A stretch of 64,000 nt of DNA, taken from assembly GCF_048544455.1 (NCBI RefSeq), contig NC_133526.1:11052001-11116000 (forward strand). Direction: 5' to 3'. The stretch is from Silene latifolia (Eukaryota > Streptophyta > Magnoliopsida > Caryophyllales > Caryophyllaceae). Position numbers and translations under genes: made by a program. Under the pieces are notes generated by a model. The model had not been told where the DNA came from and made no database searches. It worked only from the letters and a program-made list of their open reading frames with translations. Position 1 is the stretch's first letter, and each line of letters begins with the position of its first letter. Below are positions 35,761 through 46,166 of the stretch, piece after piece.

Positions 35761-36416
35761 ATATCCAACCCAAAACCAAAGATTTCGGATCAGATATCCA
35801 AACCAAACTTAACTTTCGGATCGGATATCCAAAAATTCGGATCGGATATCGGATCAGTTTGGATAATCGGATTTTTTGCTCAGCTCTACCGCCAACTAGC
35901 TAGCCCTTTACAATTATGATTCTTGTGTGTAGTTTTCTTTCCTGATTCCAATCTGATACGGTATCTTTGTTATATAGTCATCTGCACGGTTTTATCTAAT
36001 GGTAAAATTAGTGTTTGGCCTTTTTATTTCGGTCTTAAATGAGTTGTAAGGCACTATAATATTGAGGGTGGGGGAATTTGAACCTTGATAGAGTATAAAA
36101 TTAATTTTGGAATTCCAAGCAATCATCCGCTTAAACTTTTGATTGAAATAGTTTCTTAACAACTTAGATCTATTGTCCTATTCTAGTCCAGGATGCTTCC
36201 TTCTTATCTATTTAGTGTGTTGTTTGCCCTCTAAGAGTAAGATTATTGGCGAGTTTTGAGACAAGACTCACTCAATAATCTATATATTATAGTCTTACAA
36301 GATTCTACATGAGTCTTGACTCTTGACCTCACTCCCAAAGGAAATTATCCAAATGAGTGGATCTCATGTGTTTTATTATTACGAAGTATTATTTTTTTTT
36401 TTTTTAAAAAAAACCT

Positions 36417-36726
36417 CTCCCTCCACTCTTCTTTGATGTTCCCATTTCTTTTTGGGTCATTTCACTATAATGTTCCCATTTGGTTTCTTTTTATTTTTGG
36501 GCCTACAAAATGACCAAATGGTCCTTGTTGTCATTACATATTTACACTATATATCATATATTAGCTCACTTATAACTACTTATATCTATACCACTAGCTT
36601 AGTCTTTTTTTATTGCTAAAAATCGGCCCACTTGCTAGCTTAGTCTTTTTTTACTTACTCTTAATCTATTTTGCCTTGGTTGTTCCACCAAAAGCAAATG
36701 GGAACATCAAACAAGAATGGAGGGAG
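36417..36726. mobile_element. Stowaway MITE, TGATGTTCCCATT family
   Basis: CTCCCTCCACTCTTCTTTGA at the left and TCAAACAAGAATGGAGGGAG at the right are inverted partners that continue through TGATGTTCCCATT / AATGGGAACATCA. TA follows the right end; the left dinucleotide is altered. Confidence 0.75.
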
Positions 36727-37629
36727 TATATATTTTCTCAAATAAAGTGAAAAAATAAAATTTAGGGTAAGTTTGACTGATAATATATAAAGTATGAGGT
36801 AAGATTTAAAAAATAAGAAAATAATAAAAGTTAGTGAAAAACTGATGTGACAGAATCTTAAGATTAAAAAGAGTCTTGTAAATAATCATAGCCTAAATAA
36901 CTATTAGTCAATACAACTAGATCAATGCTAACTTGGTAAGATTAGACCTTGTTTGAATAAAGTAGCATACTCCGTATATTGGGAGTAAGTAGCATATTTA
37001 GATTATTGCGGAACAAAAACTGTACCGTTGAGAGAAAGTGAAGAAATGAAGATGATCCGAACAATCCCACCAATGCCTTTAATGTTGTTGAGCCATAAAA
37101 TTTGGTGCCCGTCAAGTTCAGTCCCTATATAAAGATTGCAGACAAATTTTTAGAGCAATAGCAATAGTGGTTCTTATTCTTGGATTATCCATAAGAATCT
37201 AAAATAAAAAGTTCTTCTATTGCACCTACAAAGTTCTTAATTTTAAGAATTAAGTTCTACAATAAGAACTTGGTTGTTTATACATGGGAATTTGGGTACC
37301 AATAAACATGACTTTGAAAATTATGAATACCAATTACATATTTACTATTTTCCATTTAAGAACTTTATAAAAATATCATCTATTGTGAATAAAAATTCTT
37401 AAATATTGCAATTAATGAAATGTGACATGGCAAGATAAGAACTTTATGTAGAGTACTTCTATTGCTATTGCATAGATACTCTCTATACATGTCAAAATCA
37501 TTTGTTATATTTGATTAAATTCTTTTTGCAAAGAATATAAAAAGTGAACAAACAATAATTAAGACGTATATCTCTTTTCATTTACAAACTCAATTTTCTA
37601 TTATACAATTCCGTTGTTTATTTAATTCA

Positions 37630-40600
37630 CTGGCGACACCAAAAAAACCCATCACAAGTGACAACCATCCATTGGCAACAACTCAATGACTCAGTCACTC
37701 AACAGTCAACTCCCAAGCACGACATGCCATTGAACCACAAAGAGTCAATGACAAGCTCTTCTTCAATTTGCTTTTTAATGTCAATGACCCTTTCTTGTGA
37801 CTTGGCCCTTCTCTTCTTCTTTGGAGGAGATTATAAAGTTCTCCCCTTCCTCAATGTCATAGCACTAGCGTTTTCCCTAGGAGGGAATGTAGTGGAGGGA
37901 ATAGAAGTGGAATTCCTTTGGTTTTGCTTGGCAAGTTCTTGGGCAATTTGTCCAAGTTGGACCTCAAGGTTGGCAACCTTGGCATCACTAACACTCTTGT
38001 CGGCGTCAATCTTGTAAAACCTCTTATTTGTTTTAACTTGCTCTTGCAAAATGTTCTTAAGCAAGTCTTGAACACTTGGTTCCTTTTGAGAATTGGTGTT
38101 GTTACCTTGGTTGCCAAATTGGAATGATTGACCTTGACTTTGGTTACGACCTTGGTTGTTGGAATTGCCATTCCTATTTTCTTGAAAATTGGAACCTTGA
38201 CCTTGTCGGGAATTTTGGTCTCTCAAGTGATTGAATTGGCTATTAACACAACTTTTGGAAGTGTCACCACCCCAACCAAGACGAAGGTTGTCTCTACTCC
38301 CAACATTGTAGGTGTTACCATTAGGGTCATAATTGTAATATCCTCCTCCGGAAGTATTCTTAGCATTGTAATTTCCATAACCCATTGCACTCACATTTTC
38401 CACCCCAATTTCTTCTTCTATCATAATGGGGCAAGCTTCCTCCAAATGAGGACCTTGGCAATAGTTGCATTCCACTTGATTCCTTTTACTCCCTTCCTTG
38501 TTTGGAGTGTTGCCTATCATGTTTTTCACTAGATGAGTTAGGTCATTCACACTTTGCTCAAGATTTTGAGTAGAAGAGGAGGAGGTTTCCCATTGAAGAT
38601 GCATTTCTTGATCCCCTTTGACTTCTACCATAATTTCTTGTGGTTGAGGCAAGTCTCTCAATGATCTCCTTAGCATCCGCTATGGAATAATTCTCCAAAC
38701 CTCCCCCGGTGGCGGAATTGACCATCATTTGATCTTCTTGGCCTAAACCTTCATAAAAGTTAACAAGAAGGTCATCCCCACTCAACCCATAGTATGGGCA
38801 TTGAGCCACTAACCTCTTTAGTCTTTCCCAATATCCGTACATTGTTTCCCCATTAGGGTCTTGCTCTATGGTGGTGATTGCCTTTTTTGCACGGTTGTGG
38901 CGCGAGTCGGGATAGAATTTCTCAAGGAAGGCCGCTTTCATCTCTTTCCAAGTACTTATGGACCCCGGAGTGAGATAGAAAAGCCAATCCTTAGCCACAT
39001 CCATCAAGGAAAATGGAAAGGCACGAAGCTTGAATTGATCCTCCGTCACTCCGTTTGGGATGACTCCTTCACACATCATGTGAAACTCCGATAAGTGCCG
39101 GTTAGGATCATTTCCCGCTTGCCCATGGAATTTGGGTAAGTTGTGAATGAAGAAACCTTTAAGTTCAAAGTTGGCATTTGCTCTCAAAGGAGAGTATGTG
39201 ATGCATAATGGTTGTTCATCGTAGTTTCTTGCTCTTATCTCACGAATGGTTCTATTATCGTTCGTCATTCTAGGATATTCTACTTCAATGGGGTTTACCG
39301 AAAGTGGTTCTTTTTCAACTTGGGTTTCCCTAGGTTGTCTTCGATACCACGGGTTTGTAAATAACCAAGAGTATGCTCCGAATGAGTGTTCTTCAACGGG
39401 AGTAAATTCACCACCTTGTGGAGAACTAAACATAAACCTTGACACTACACAAAACAAATTAGAACTTCCACTTACTTCTAACAACAAAGAGAAGATAAAA
39501 ACAACTAAACATGTATTTCACAACTCAAGCTTTTAGCAATGTTGCCCTTCCCCGGCAACGGCGCTAAAATTTGATAAGCACAAAACTAGGTGTCGTAAAT
39601 GATAGAATTAAGCTACCAAATTAGATATTTATAAACCAAACTCGACTCTACACTATGCAATAAGAATAGTAGTAAAGGGAAGTAAGGGTCGAACCCAAGA
39701 GAAGGGATTAAGACTAAAAGCTTGTATTAGACTAATGAAAATGGACAAAGCACAAGACTATGCACAAACTATGGATATTAAGAATGAACAACAATAGAGA
39801 CACATAAGAGGAGAATTGGCATGGATAAAACAAGTGACAAAATGAAAGAGATGTGATTTTTCCTATGAATCAAGGTAACAAACACTTGGTATGCAAACAA
39901 CAATAATATGAGATGAAAACTTGGTATAATTCTACAAGCTTCCACTTTTCTCAAAGTATGACTCTTTTCTCTCCAAATTCATTTACCCAACAACAATCCT
40001 CAGGCAATTGATCACCACTATCTAAGCCAACAATGATAATCCTACTTAAACTACAATTTCCAACACTAAGCCATGTAAGAATTGTAGCCAAGAGCACGAA
40101 GAACACAACCAAGAGGAAAGTAAATGGGATATCAAAAGAGCATGTCTAAGCCAACAAACACAATGATATAAACAATTTCTACTCACAAATATTGATACTC
40201 TAAGCCAAGATAACAATAATTATGAGGTGCTTCAACAAGTTATCGCAAAAAGCAAGGAACTTTGCAACAATCAAGCAATAGATGAACATTAAAGAGGCAA
40301 AGGTAATTACTTCTCACAACAAAATATTCATCATGACATTCAAACATAGAAATTGAAATAAATGAAAGATTAGAGAGTAGAGAGTCAATACAATGATAAA
40401 GTCGAAGACTTGAAACGGATTACACCAAGCAAGGATGGATTTTAGCCTTCCATAGTTTTCAAAAAACCAAAATAACAAGGAAAGATTACAACTTGAATGA
40501 GAAAGTCTTCTAAATTATTACAAGATTAAAACCCTAAAAATGATGAGATTAGATGAAATGATATGATGTTGTATGATGATTTCAGGTCTTCAAACTCTTG

Positions 40601-41085
40601 GGTATATATAGGGCTTCACGAAAACCTAAAAAGATTTCCACTTAAGAAGCCCAAAAGAAGATTAGAAGGCCCCAGTAAATGCAGAGCCGCGCAACTGCGC
40701 GCTAAAACCTTCTTGCTCTGCGCAGATCGTGCGCAACATGGCCCCATGTTTGCGCGACTGCACTGGCTCGCACTTTGGACTTCTAATTTCCAAGAACTAT
40801 ACCTCTTCAATTGTTCTCATTTCTTCTAATCTTCACTCCTCACTTCTCCCAGCTGGATATTATGCCACATGTGAGCCGCTTGTGCCTTGTCTTGACCGTT
40901 GAAAGGTTCTCCTTAACTCTCGGGTTCCGTGCATCAAAATCAATTGTAAAACCGAGGTAAAATGGACAAGTTGCCACATCATAACCGATTATCAAATACT
41001 AGGAAAAGCACACTTAAAAACCCATATTAAAAGACACGAGGGTGATAAAATCACCCTCTTAGACCGACACAAAACACTACTATCA
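37630..41085 (-). mobile_element. Ty3/gypsy Athila-like element, fossil: one LTR plus gag
   Basis: Reading leftwards: an LTR of about 1.5 kb (41085-39572, TGATAGTAGTG to GTGCTTATCA), a primer-binding site TAGCGCCGTTGCCGGGGA (tRNA-Asp type, as in Athila), and a gag region (about 39490-37830). The gag shows PKFHGQAGNDPNRHLSEF, DWLFYLTPGSISTWKEM and a CNYCQGPHLEEACP zinc-knuckle-like motif. No pol and no second LTR are seen, so the copy is broken and partial. The left limit is approximate. Confidence 0.85.
39572..41085 (-). repeat. LTR of the Athila-like element
   Basis: About 1514 bp with TGATA...TATCA inverted termini, next to the primer-binding site at about 39550-39570. It contains a GTATATATAGG TATA-like stretch (minus-strand sense) near 40600-40610. 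Confidence 0.75.
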
Positions 41086-42252
41086 GGTGCATACCCTGCA
41101 CCCCTCCATAATCGCCATTGCTTATGCATTGAGCAAACTAATAACATCAAGTTCTTTGCTTATATGACTAACAATAAGTTGAAAATATGCAGAAAGAAAA
41201 AAAAATACAGACGGTAATCTATCTTCTTATACTTATGACTAACAAATAGCTTTGATCTTTTCAAGATATAATGGACTAAAATATATACATATAAAATTCA
41301 TGGGGTAATTTTTTTTTTTTTGCTGCATGACTAACGAATGAAGAACTTCATGCAACTTTGAATTTTACAATATAATGCTAGTACGACAATTATATAATTC
41401 ATCCGTCATTTATGCTGGCTACATCCTCTCTTTGAGTTTTAGTCAGGCACTTCCTTCCAGCTGCATTTGTTTTTGTGTAGTGAAATTTTATGGTTATTGT
41501 AAAAGTTAGTAATATTTTTTGGGTAATGCTAAATACAACATAGTGGATTGTATTTAAGCATTAAATACCTTCTAATTTGGATATTAATTTAGGAATTAAG
41601 AACTACGGAGTAAATTACACATTAACCAATACAATTAATACATATATTAATAATTTATTTCCTCTTTTGAAATGGGTTGTATTTATCATTACCCATATTT
41701 TTTTTAAATCTCTATAAGAAAATGGACCATAAAAGTGTAAACTTTATGGAAAAATCTTTCCTTTCCTAAAAAGTACACTAGTTGTCTCTTTTATAGGAAA
41801 ACTAAGGAGGGAGAAGGCACTCGGAGGGAAATTTGTATCTTTAATTTGGTTTAGATTGTAAATTTGTAATCAATAACTCTCCATTCACTTGCTTAAGTTG
41901 TTAATAAATAAAGTCGATCTTCAGACTCTCTTGGTGTACTTTTATTATTTTTAGTTGCTTGTTTAAATAGTTGTGCATAAAGTATAAGTAATATTTGGAC
42001 TTAAATGGAGTGAGTAGTAAATTGTCAATGTTTAAGAAATTTGTTATGGACAGAAGTGAAGGATTAATGTCTTCGAAAGTGTAGGGAGAAAAGAGGTTGT
42101 ATGTTTGATGATGAATTACATTGTTAGCACTTAGCTAGATGAATGTAAAAGGTAATTCATCATTTATATGGGTGATAATAGTAATTTAACGACGATAAAT
42201 AAAAAGTCTAAAACAAGTAATTCGTTTTAAAACCATTCTACAATAGATAGAT

Positions 42253-42442
42253 CAATTAGTCTTGCTGAAGACGGGTCGGAGCAAGTGACGGATAATGTCA
42301 CTCACAAAACGGATAGGGGGACAAGGTGGGGGCGGACACCCCATATGCTTCCCTCTCTCCTCTATTTGGGTCATTTGTGAGGGAAAATGGTATCCGTCAC
42401 TCCAAAGTGACGGATACATACTGTCACAAATGAGATTTTGTG
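42253..42442. mobile_element. Mutator-type MITE, copy 3 of the GAAGACGG family
   Basis: A 190-bp unit starting CAATTAGTCTTGCTGAAGAC. It is flanked by a perfect 9-bp duplication TAGATAGAT (42244-42252 and 42443-42451) and closely resembles 4187-4373. Confidence 0.87.
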
Positions 42443-42799
42443 TAGATAGATAAATAGATAGATAAATTACAGTTTTATTTAAAATTTTTACCTCTTTTAA
42501 TTTTTTGATAAAAAAAACATGATAGTACAATGTATATTAGTCGTAAAACTCGTAGAATGTAAGGCGACCCATGTCATTGTCATGGCCAAGTCAGAATGAG
42601 GCAAGACAACGTCAAAAACAAGAATGTAGTACTGTCTAGACGTACCCAAAAACCAAGGTATTGATAATTGTAGCAGTACAAATGTGTATTGATATTTGCT
42701 CCACAAATTTAACTTAGCAACGTACTCTATTTTTACATTTGCACGTTACAAAGTACTCCATACGAGTTCCCGGGGAACATACTCCCTAACTTTTTTTTT

Positions 42800-43892
42800 A
42801 CAGAAAATTCACGTGGTATTCTCAAATTTTACCATTTTATATGTAGTACTTAACCTTTTAAATTTGTTCATATGATATCCTTAAAATTTAATTTTCAAAC
42901 ACAACGTGCATTTTCATCGTTTTTAAAATTTTCAATGAACATAAATTATAGACCAAAAATAGGAATGGTCATTCGAACATTTAATATTCGAAGATGTGGT
43001 TGATTTGATATTTTCGATGAAAAAAACCTATAAAATGTCAGCCGACAATTTTTTTTCTCGAATCCTAGATTACGAAGAGATAATCATTTTAGAAAAAAAA
43101 TTTGGCGGATTCTGAATTCCGATATAGGAATTATGCGCAATTGAGTTTTTTTACAACGACGTGTTGGAGTTTTGGTTGCTCCAAAGCTTAAGTAAAACAA
43201 CATTTATCCCACATTGGAAGAATAGTGGGAGAGTGTTGTATTTATATATGGAAGTGGGTTAACAAGTGTTAACCAGACTATAGAGGGTAGGCTATAGTCT
43301 CCCCACGCGTGCGCCGCCGTGCGCAGTGCGCCCCTTTTTGCTACTGGTCTGAATTTTTTCCTCGGATTCTTTTCTAGCTGCTGAGATTTTATTCCGCAAT
43401 CAATACAGAATTCATTACACGATTTTATGGCCATTAATCTCAGAATCAATGGAATTCATTTTTATAACTGTTGGAGGAGCCTTTTGTCTACTATAAAATA
43501 TAATCCTTCTTCCTCTTCAGTTTTACATACACAGAACAACACAAAAATTCTCCTTCTCTATTTCGTCTCTATTATATTCTGTCAATAGTGAGAACAGTTC
43601 CCACTTCCGTCTTTGGTGTGCAACATTGTGCGGAAGGAGGCGTTAACCCTGGAATTGGTGACCACGGAACCCAAGGAGCATCTGTGTGGGGGTCTAACTG
43701 ATTTAGGGCAGTGTCTTACACGACGTCTCGATTAAGGGTCGTTTCGGATCAGCTAAGTTCTATTTCTTTCACGACCAAAAGGGCATGTTGTGCATGAAAA
43801 TCAAACATGGAGGGTATCATGTACACAAACTTAAAAAGTAGGGTATCACGTGCAAAATGACAAAGTTCGAGGGTATCATGTGAATTTTCCGT
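42800..43892. mobile_element. probable Mutator-type element with about 100-bp inverted ends
   Basis: ACAGAAAATTCACGTGGTAT at the left and its inverted counterpart (ATCATGTGAATTTTCCGT) at the right continue as matching inverted repeats with GATATCCT/GGGTATCA words for about 100 bp. Flanks are T-rich, so a duplication cannot be defined. A putative solo LTR lies inside. Confidence 0.5.
43162..43771 (+). mobile_element. possible solo LTR, fossil
   Basis: Starts TGTTGGAGTTTTGG and ends TTTCTTTCA. The flanks CGACG and CGACC agree at 4 of 5 positions. TATA-like words (ACTATAAAATATAATCC) and a transcript-like leader follow. The termini are not a good inverted pair, so the limits are uncertain. Confidence 0.45.
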
Positions 43893-44173
43893 TTTTTGTA
43901 TGTATCCCTTTCAATAAATATCCTTCACATAGAATAAACGTAAACAAATGAATATAACAGAGGATTATCATCATTTATAAAATTTTCTTGGCGAGTTTTC
44001 TATATTGTGTAAACTGTAAAATACATTTCTTAGATATATTCTAATTAGATTGTACTTTTATCTTAGACTTCTCCTAGAATGGGACTCTTATTTATATACG
44101 AGAAAAACTTAATACTCGTATAACTTGTATTGTGATTAATAAAACTAATGCAATTCATTCACCAAATTATTTA

Positions 44174-45371
44174 GAGTAAATTATCAATTACACCCACGCC
44201 AAATACACATTTTTACATTTACTCCCACGTCAAATTTTTTTTTTTAAATTACACCCAAATTAATAGCTCCGGTTATAATTTGCACCCAAGGCCATTTTCA
44301 GGTGAAAAAATTAATAAAATGACGATTTTGCCCCTGCATCTATTCTATCTTCTTTATGCTTCCCTTTCATTTTCTAAGTAATTTATAAACATTACTTCAG
44401 GCGAGGAAGGCGTGGTAAACTGCACTGGTTCTGGAGGTGGGGTAATAGCAGCGGTAGATGGTTCAGTCGTGAATGCAGAAAAGACGGGAGGAGAGACTAG
44501 CTGTGTCTCGTGCGCATAGGGACCAATCGTAAAAATGTGAGCCTCTCTTGGACAGGACATACTATTCATAGAAAGCGGGGCAACTGCTAGAAAACCGACA
44601 GGTGAGTGAGTTCCTGTAGGAGGGTCTGATTCAGGCAGAGGGGAGGAAGGAGGGGCAACAAAAACTGACGACGTTGATGGGTGTGGGTTGTCGGGTACAG
44701 CGACTGCATCTTCGTCAACATCCGGCTCGGGGACAAGGGCAGCATGACTTATTCTCTTGCTGGTTTTGATAGACCCAAAACACCAATACAGATTCCAAAA
44801 ACTTCCCCATCTGCTCTTCTGTAATGAAAATGACAGACATATTGATTATAATTCAGATTTTGGAGTAATCGGTCCACACCTCCATCTTTAGTTGTTGTAC
44901 GTAGACAAAAGTCTGACTTCAATTGCACTTCCGGCCAATTCCGCCGGTCAATTGCACTTTCGAATTGATTGCTAATTTCTGGGTTTTATAATGGTCTGGC
45001 ATTAACCGACATTATTTGTAATGTTTATAAATTGCTTGGCATTAAACAATGGGAGACTTACCTTGAGGAGGGGGAGGTCTTTAAATTAAATTGGGGAAGA
45101 TGAGGGAGAAAGATATAGAAGAATGGATGAGAATGAGGAGAAAAAACAAGGTGGGTTCATAGAAGAAGAAGGAGGAAGGAAGGGCAAAATCGTCCTAAAA
45201 TCAATTTTTTTTTTAAAAAAATTGAATTTTGACGGAAAAGTGGCCGGATTCCGATATTGGGTGCAATTTGTAAACTGAGCTATTAACTTGGGTGTAATTT
45301 AATAAAAAAATTTGACGTGGGAGTAAATGTAAAAATGTGTATTTGACGTGGGTGTAATTGATGATTTACTC
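44174..45371. mobile_element. Pack-MULE (Mutator-like element carrying a host gene fragment)
   Basis: Very long inverted ends of about 130 bp start GAGTAAATTATCAATTACAC / GAGTAAATCATCAATTACAC. A perfect 9-bp duplication AATTATTTA flanks them (44165-44173 and 45372-45380). The interior contains an open stretch homologous to a plant hydroxyproline-rich protein gene (44818-44354, minus), including its intron acceptor. No transposase. Confidence 0.88.
44354..44818 (-). pseudogene. captured exon fragment of an At1g76660-like hydroxyproline-rich protein gene
   Basis: The frame is open for 154 codons from 44818 to the stop at 44354. Its order matches the At1g76660-type family from memory: WCFGSIKTSKRISHAALVPE, VFVAPPSSPLPESDPP, THSPVGFLA, then HIFTIGPYAHETQLVSPPVF and PPPEPVQFTTPSSPEV. 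After SPEV the frame runs into unrelated transposon sequence (MFINYLENEREA). The exon is preceded by an intact-looking acceptor (TTCATTACAG) and intron-like DNA, so genomic DNA was captured. No start codon or promoter of its own is evident. The parent gene is not in the window. Confidence 0.82.
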
Positions 45372-45669
45372 AATTATTTATTATCTATACATTTCAAAAA
45401 TATGATATCAAAGCATCGTCCTCTTGAAAAACACTAACACCTTAGCTTGGAGTTTGATTCTCCTTTATAATATGTCATCTTTCTTGATCTTATCTTATCG
45501 TCCAAAGATCAAACACATCTTTCATACAGTCTATTTTATTTCGGCAAACTAATCACCTGATCTTTATTTTAACAAAATTCTAAGCAACCATTAAAAAGAC
45601 GGAAAATTAAGGCACACTTTAAATGAGATGTAAATAAGTTAGAAACAAATATATCGAAACAATGTATTA

Positions 45670-45760
45670 CTTCCTTCATTCTCATATAATGTACCCATTT
45701 TATTAAAATACTCCACTCATATATTCAACAAATGGATACATCATATAAAAACGGAGGAAG
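45670..45760. mobile_element. short Stowaway-like MITE
   Basis: CTTCCTTCATTCTCATATAA and the inverse of TTATATGATGTATCC...GGAGGAAG face each other over 91 bp, with TA on both sides. Confidence 0.6.
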
Positions 45761-46166
45761 TATAATAGAAGTCAAAATCCAATAACTTCAAACAGTTTAC
45801 ACTTATCGTTTCACTAAGAACAATAAACCAGACCCGTGAATTCCGCGAATAACAAAACTAATTTATCCATCTCAGGAAAAAACCGATAGAATTACATGTA
45901 AAATAGTACATTGTTTCTTATATATATAAAAACAAGATACAATTAGTAAATAAAAAGTACTCCATCTTTTTGGTGAACGATTTTAGTAAATAATTAAGAT
46001 AAAATATACATGCAAGTTCCAAAATTCAAGCCACTTCATCGTTCCTCCTTTTCTCTTGGAAAAATACAAGTGTGATGCCACGTGGAAAGGCCCAGTAAAT
46101 AATTAACTTTGGACCGACCTTAACCATTTTATATTACTCCGTATTTTTTTTTACCAGCATGTGTCT

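Larger units (their letters stand above)
34098..35888. mobile_element. GATATCC motif-tiled hAT-like element, split by a Helitron and by a second copy of its own family
   Basis: Starts TAGGGCAGAG and ends CAGCTCTA. The flanks CCGCCAAT (34090-34097) and CCGCCAAC (35889-35896) agree at 7 of 8 positions, an 8-bp hAT duplication. Removing the Helitron (34436-35119) and the inner copy with its duplication (35207-35768) leaves about 545 bp, the size of the 554-bp inner copy. Arrays of GATATCC/GATCCG words flank an AT-rich core. No transposase. Confidence 0.82.
29816..37629. other. transposon-rich intergenic region upstream of the FYV7-like gene
   Basis: No host gene is supported over 7.8 kb. Contents: telo-box promoter site, a TCGGGTC-type relic (29941-30174), a Tourist-like MITE (30594-30903), the (TA)n run near 31582-31601, a 30-plus-base A run near 32412-32446, GATATCC-type hAT elements (32778-33271 and 34098-35888 with inserts), a hAT MITE (33646-33817), a Stowaway (36417-36726) apparently inside an older element with TAAGATTATTGGCGAG-type ends (about 36234-36890), and a possible MITE with AGCAATAGCAATAG ends (about 37153-37475). 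Stretches 30175-30590, 30907-32770 and 36890-37150 show nothing I can name. Confidence 0.6.
41086..46166. other. transposon-rich intergenic region downstream of the SWEET gene
   Basis: No intact host gene. Contents: Mutator MITE (42253-42442), a possible Mutator-type element (42800-43892) with an LTR-like insert (43162-43771), a Pack-MULE (44174-45371) inside what looks like an old Copia LTR remnant (about 44014-45420, with a TGATATCAAAGC primer-site-like word at 45403-45414), and a Stowaway (45670-45760). Stretch 41090-42240 has nothing I can name. Confidence 0.6.
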
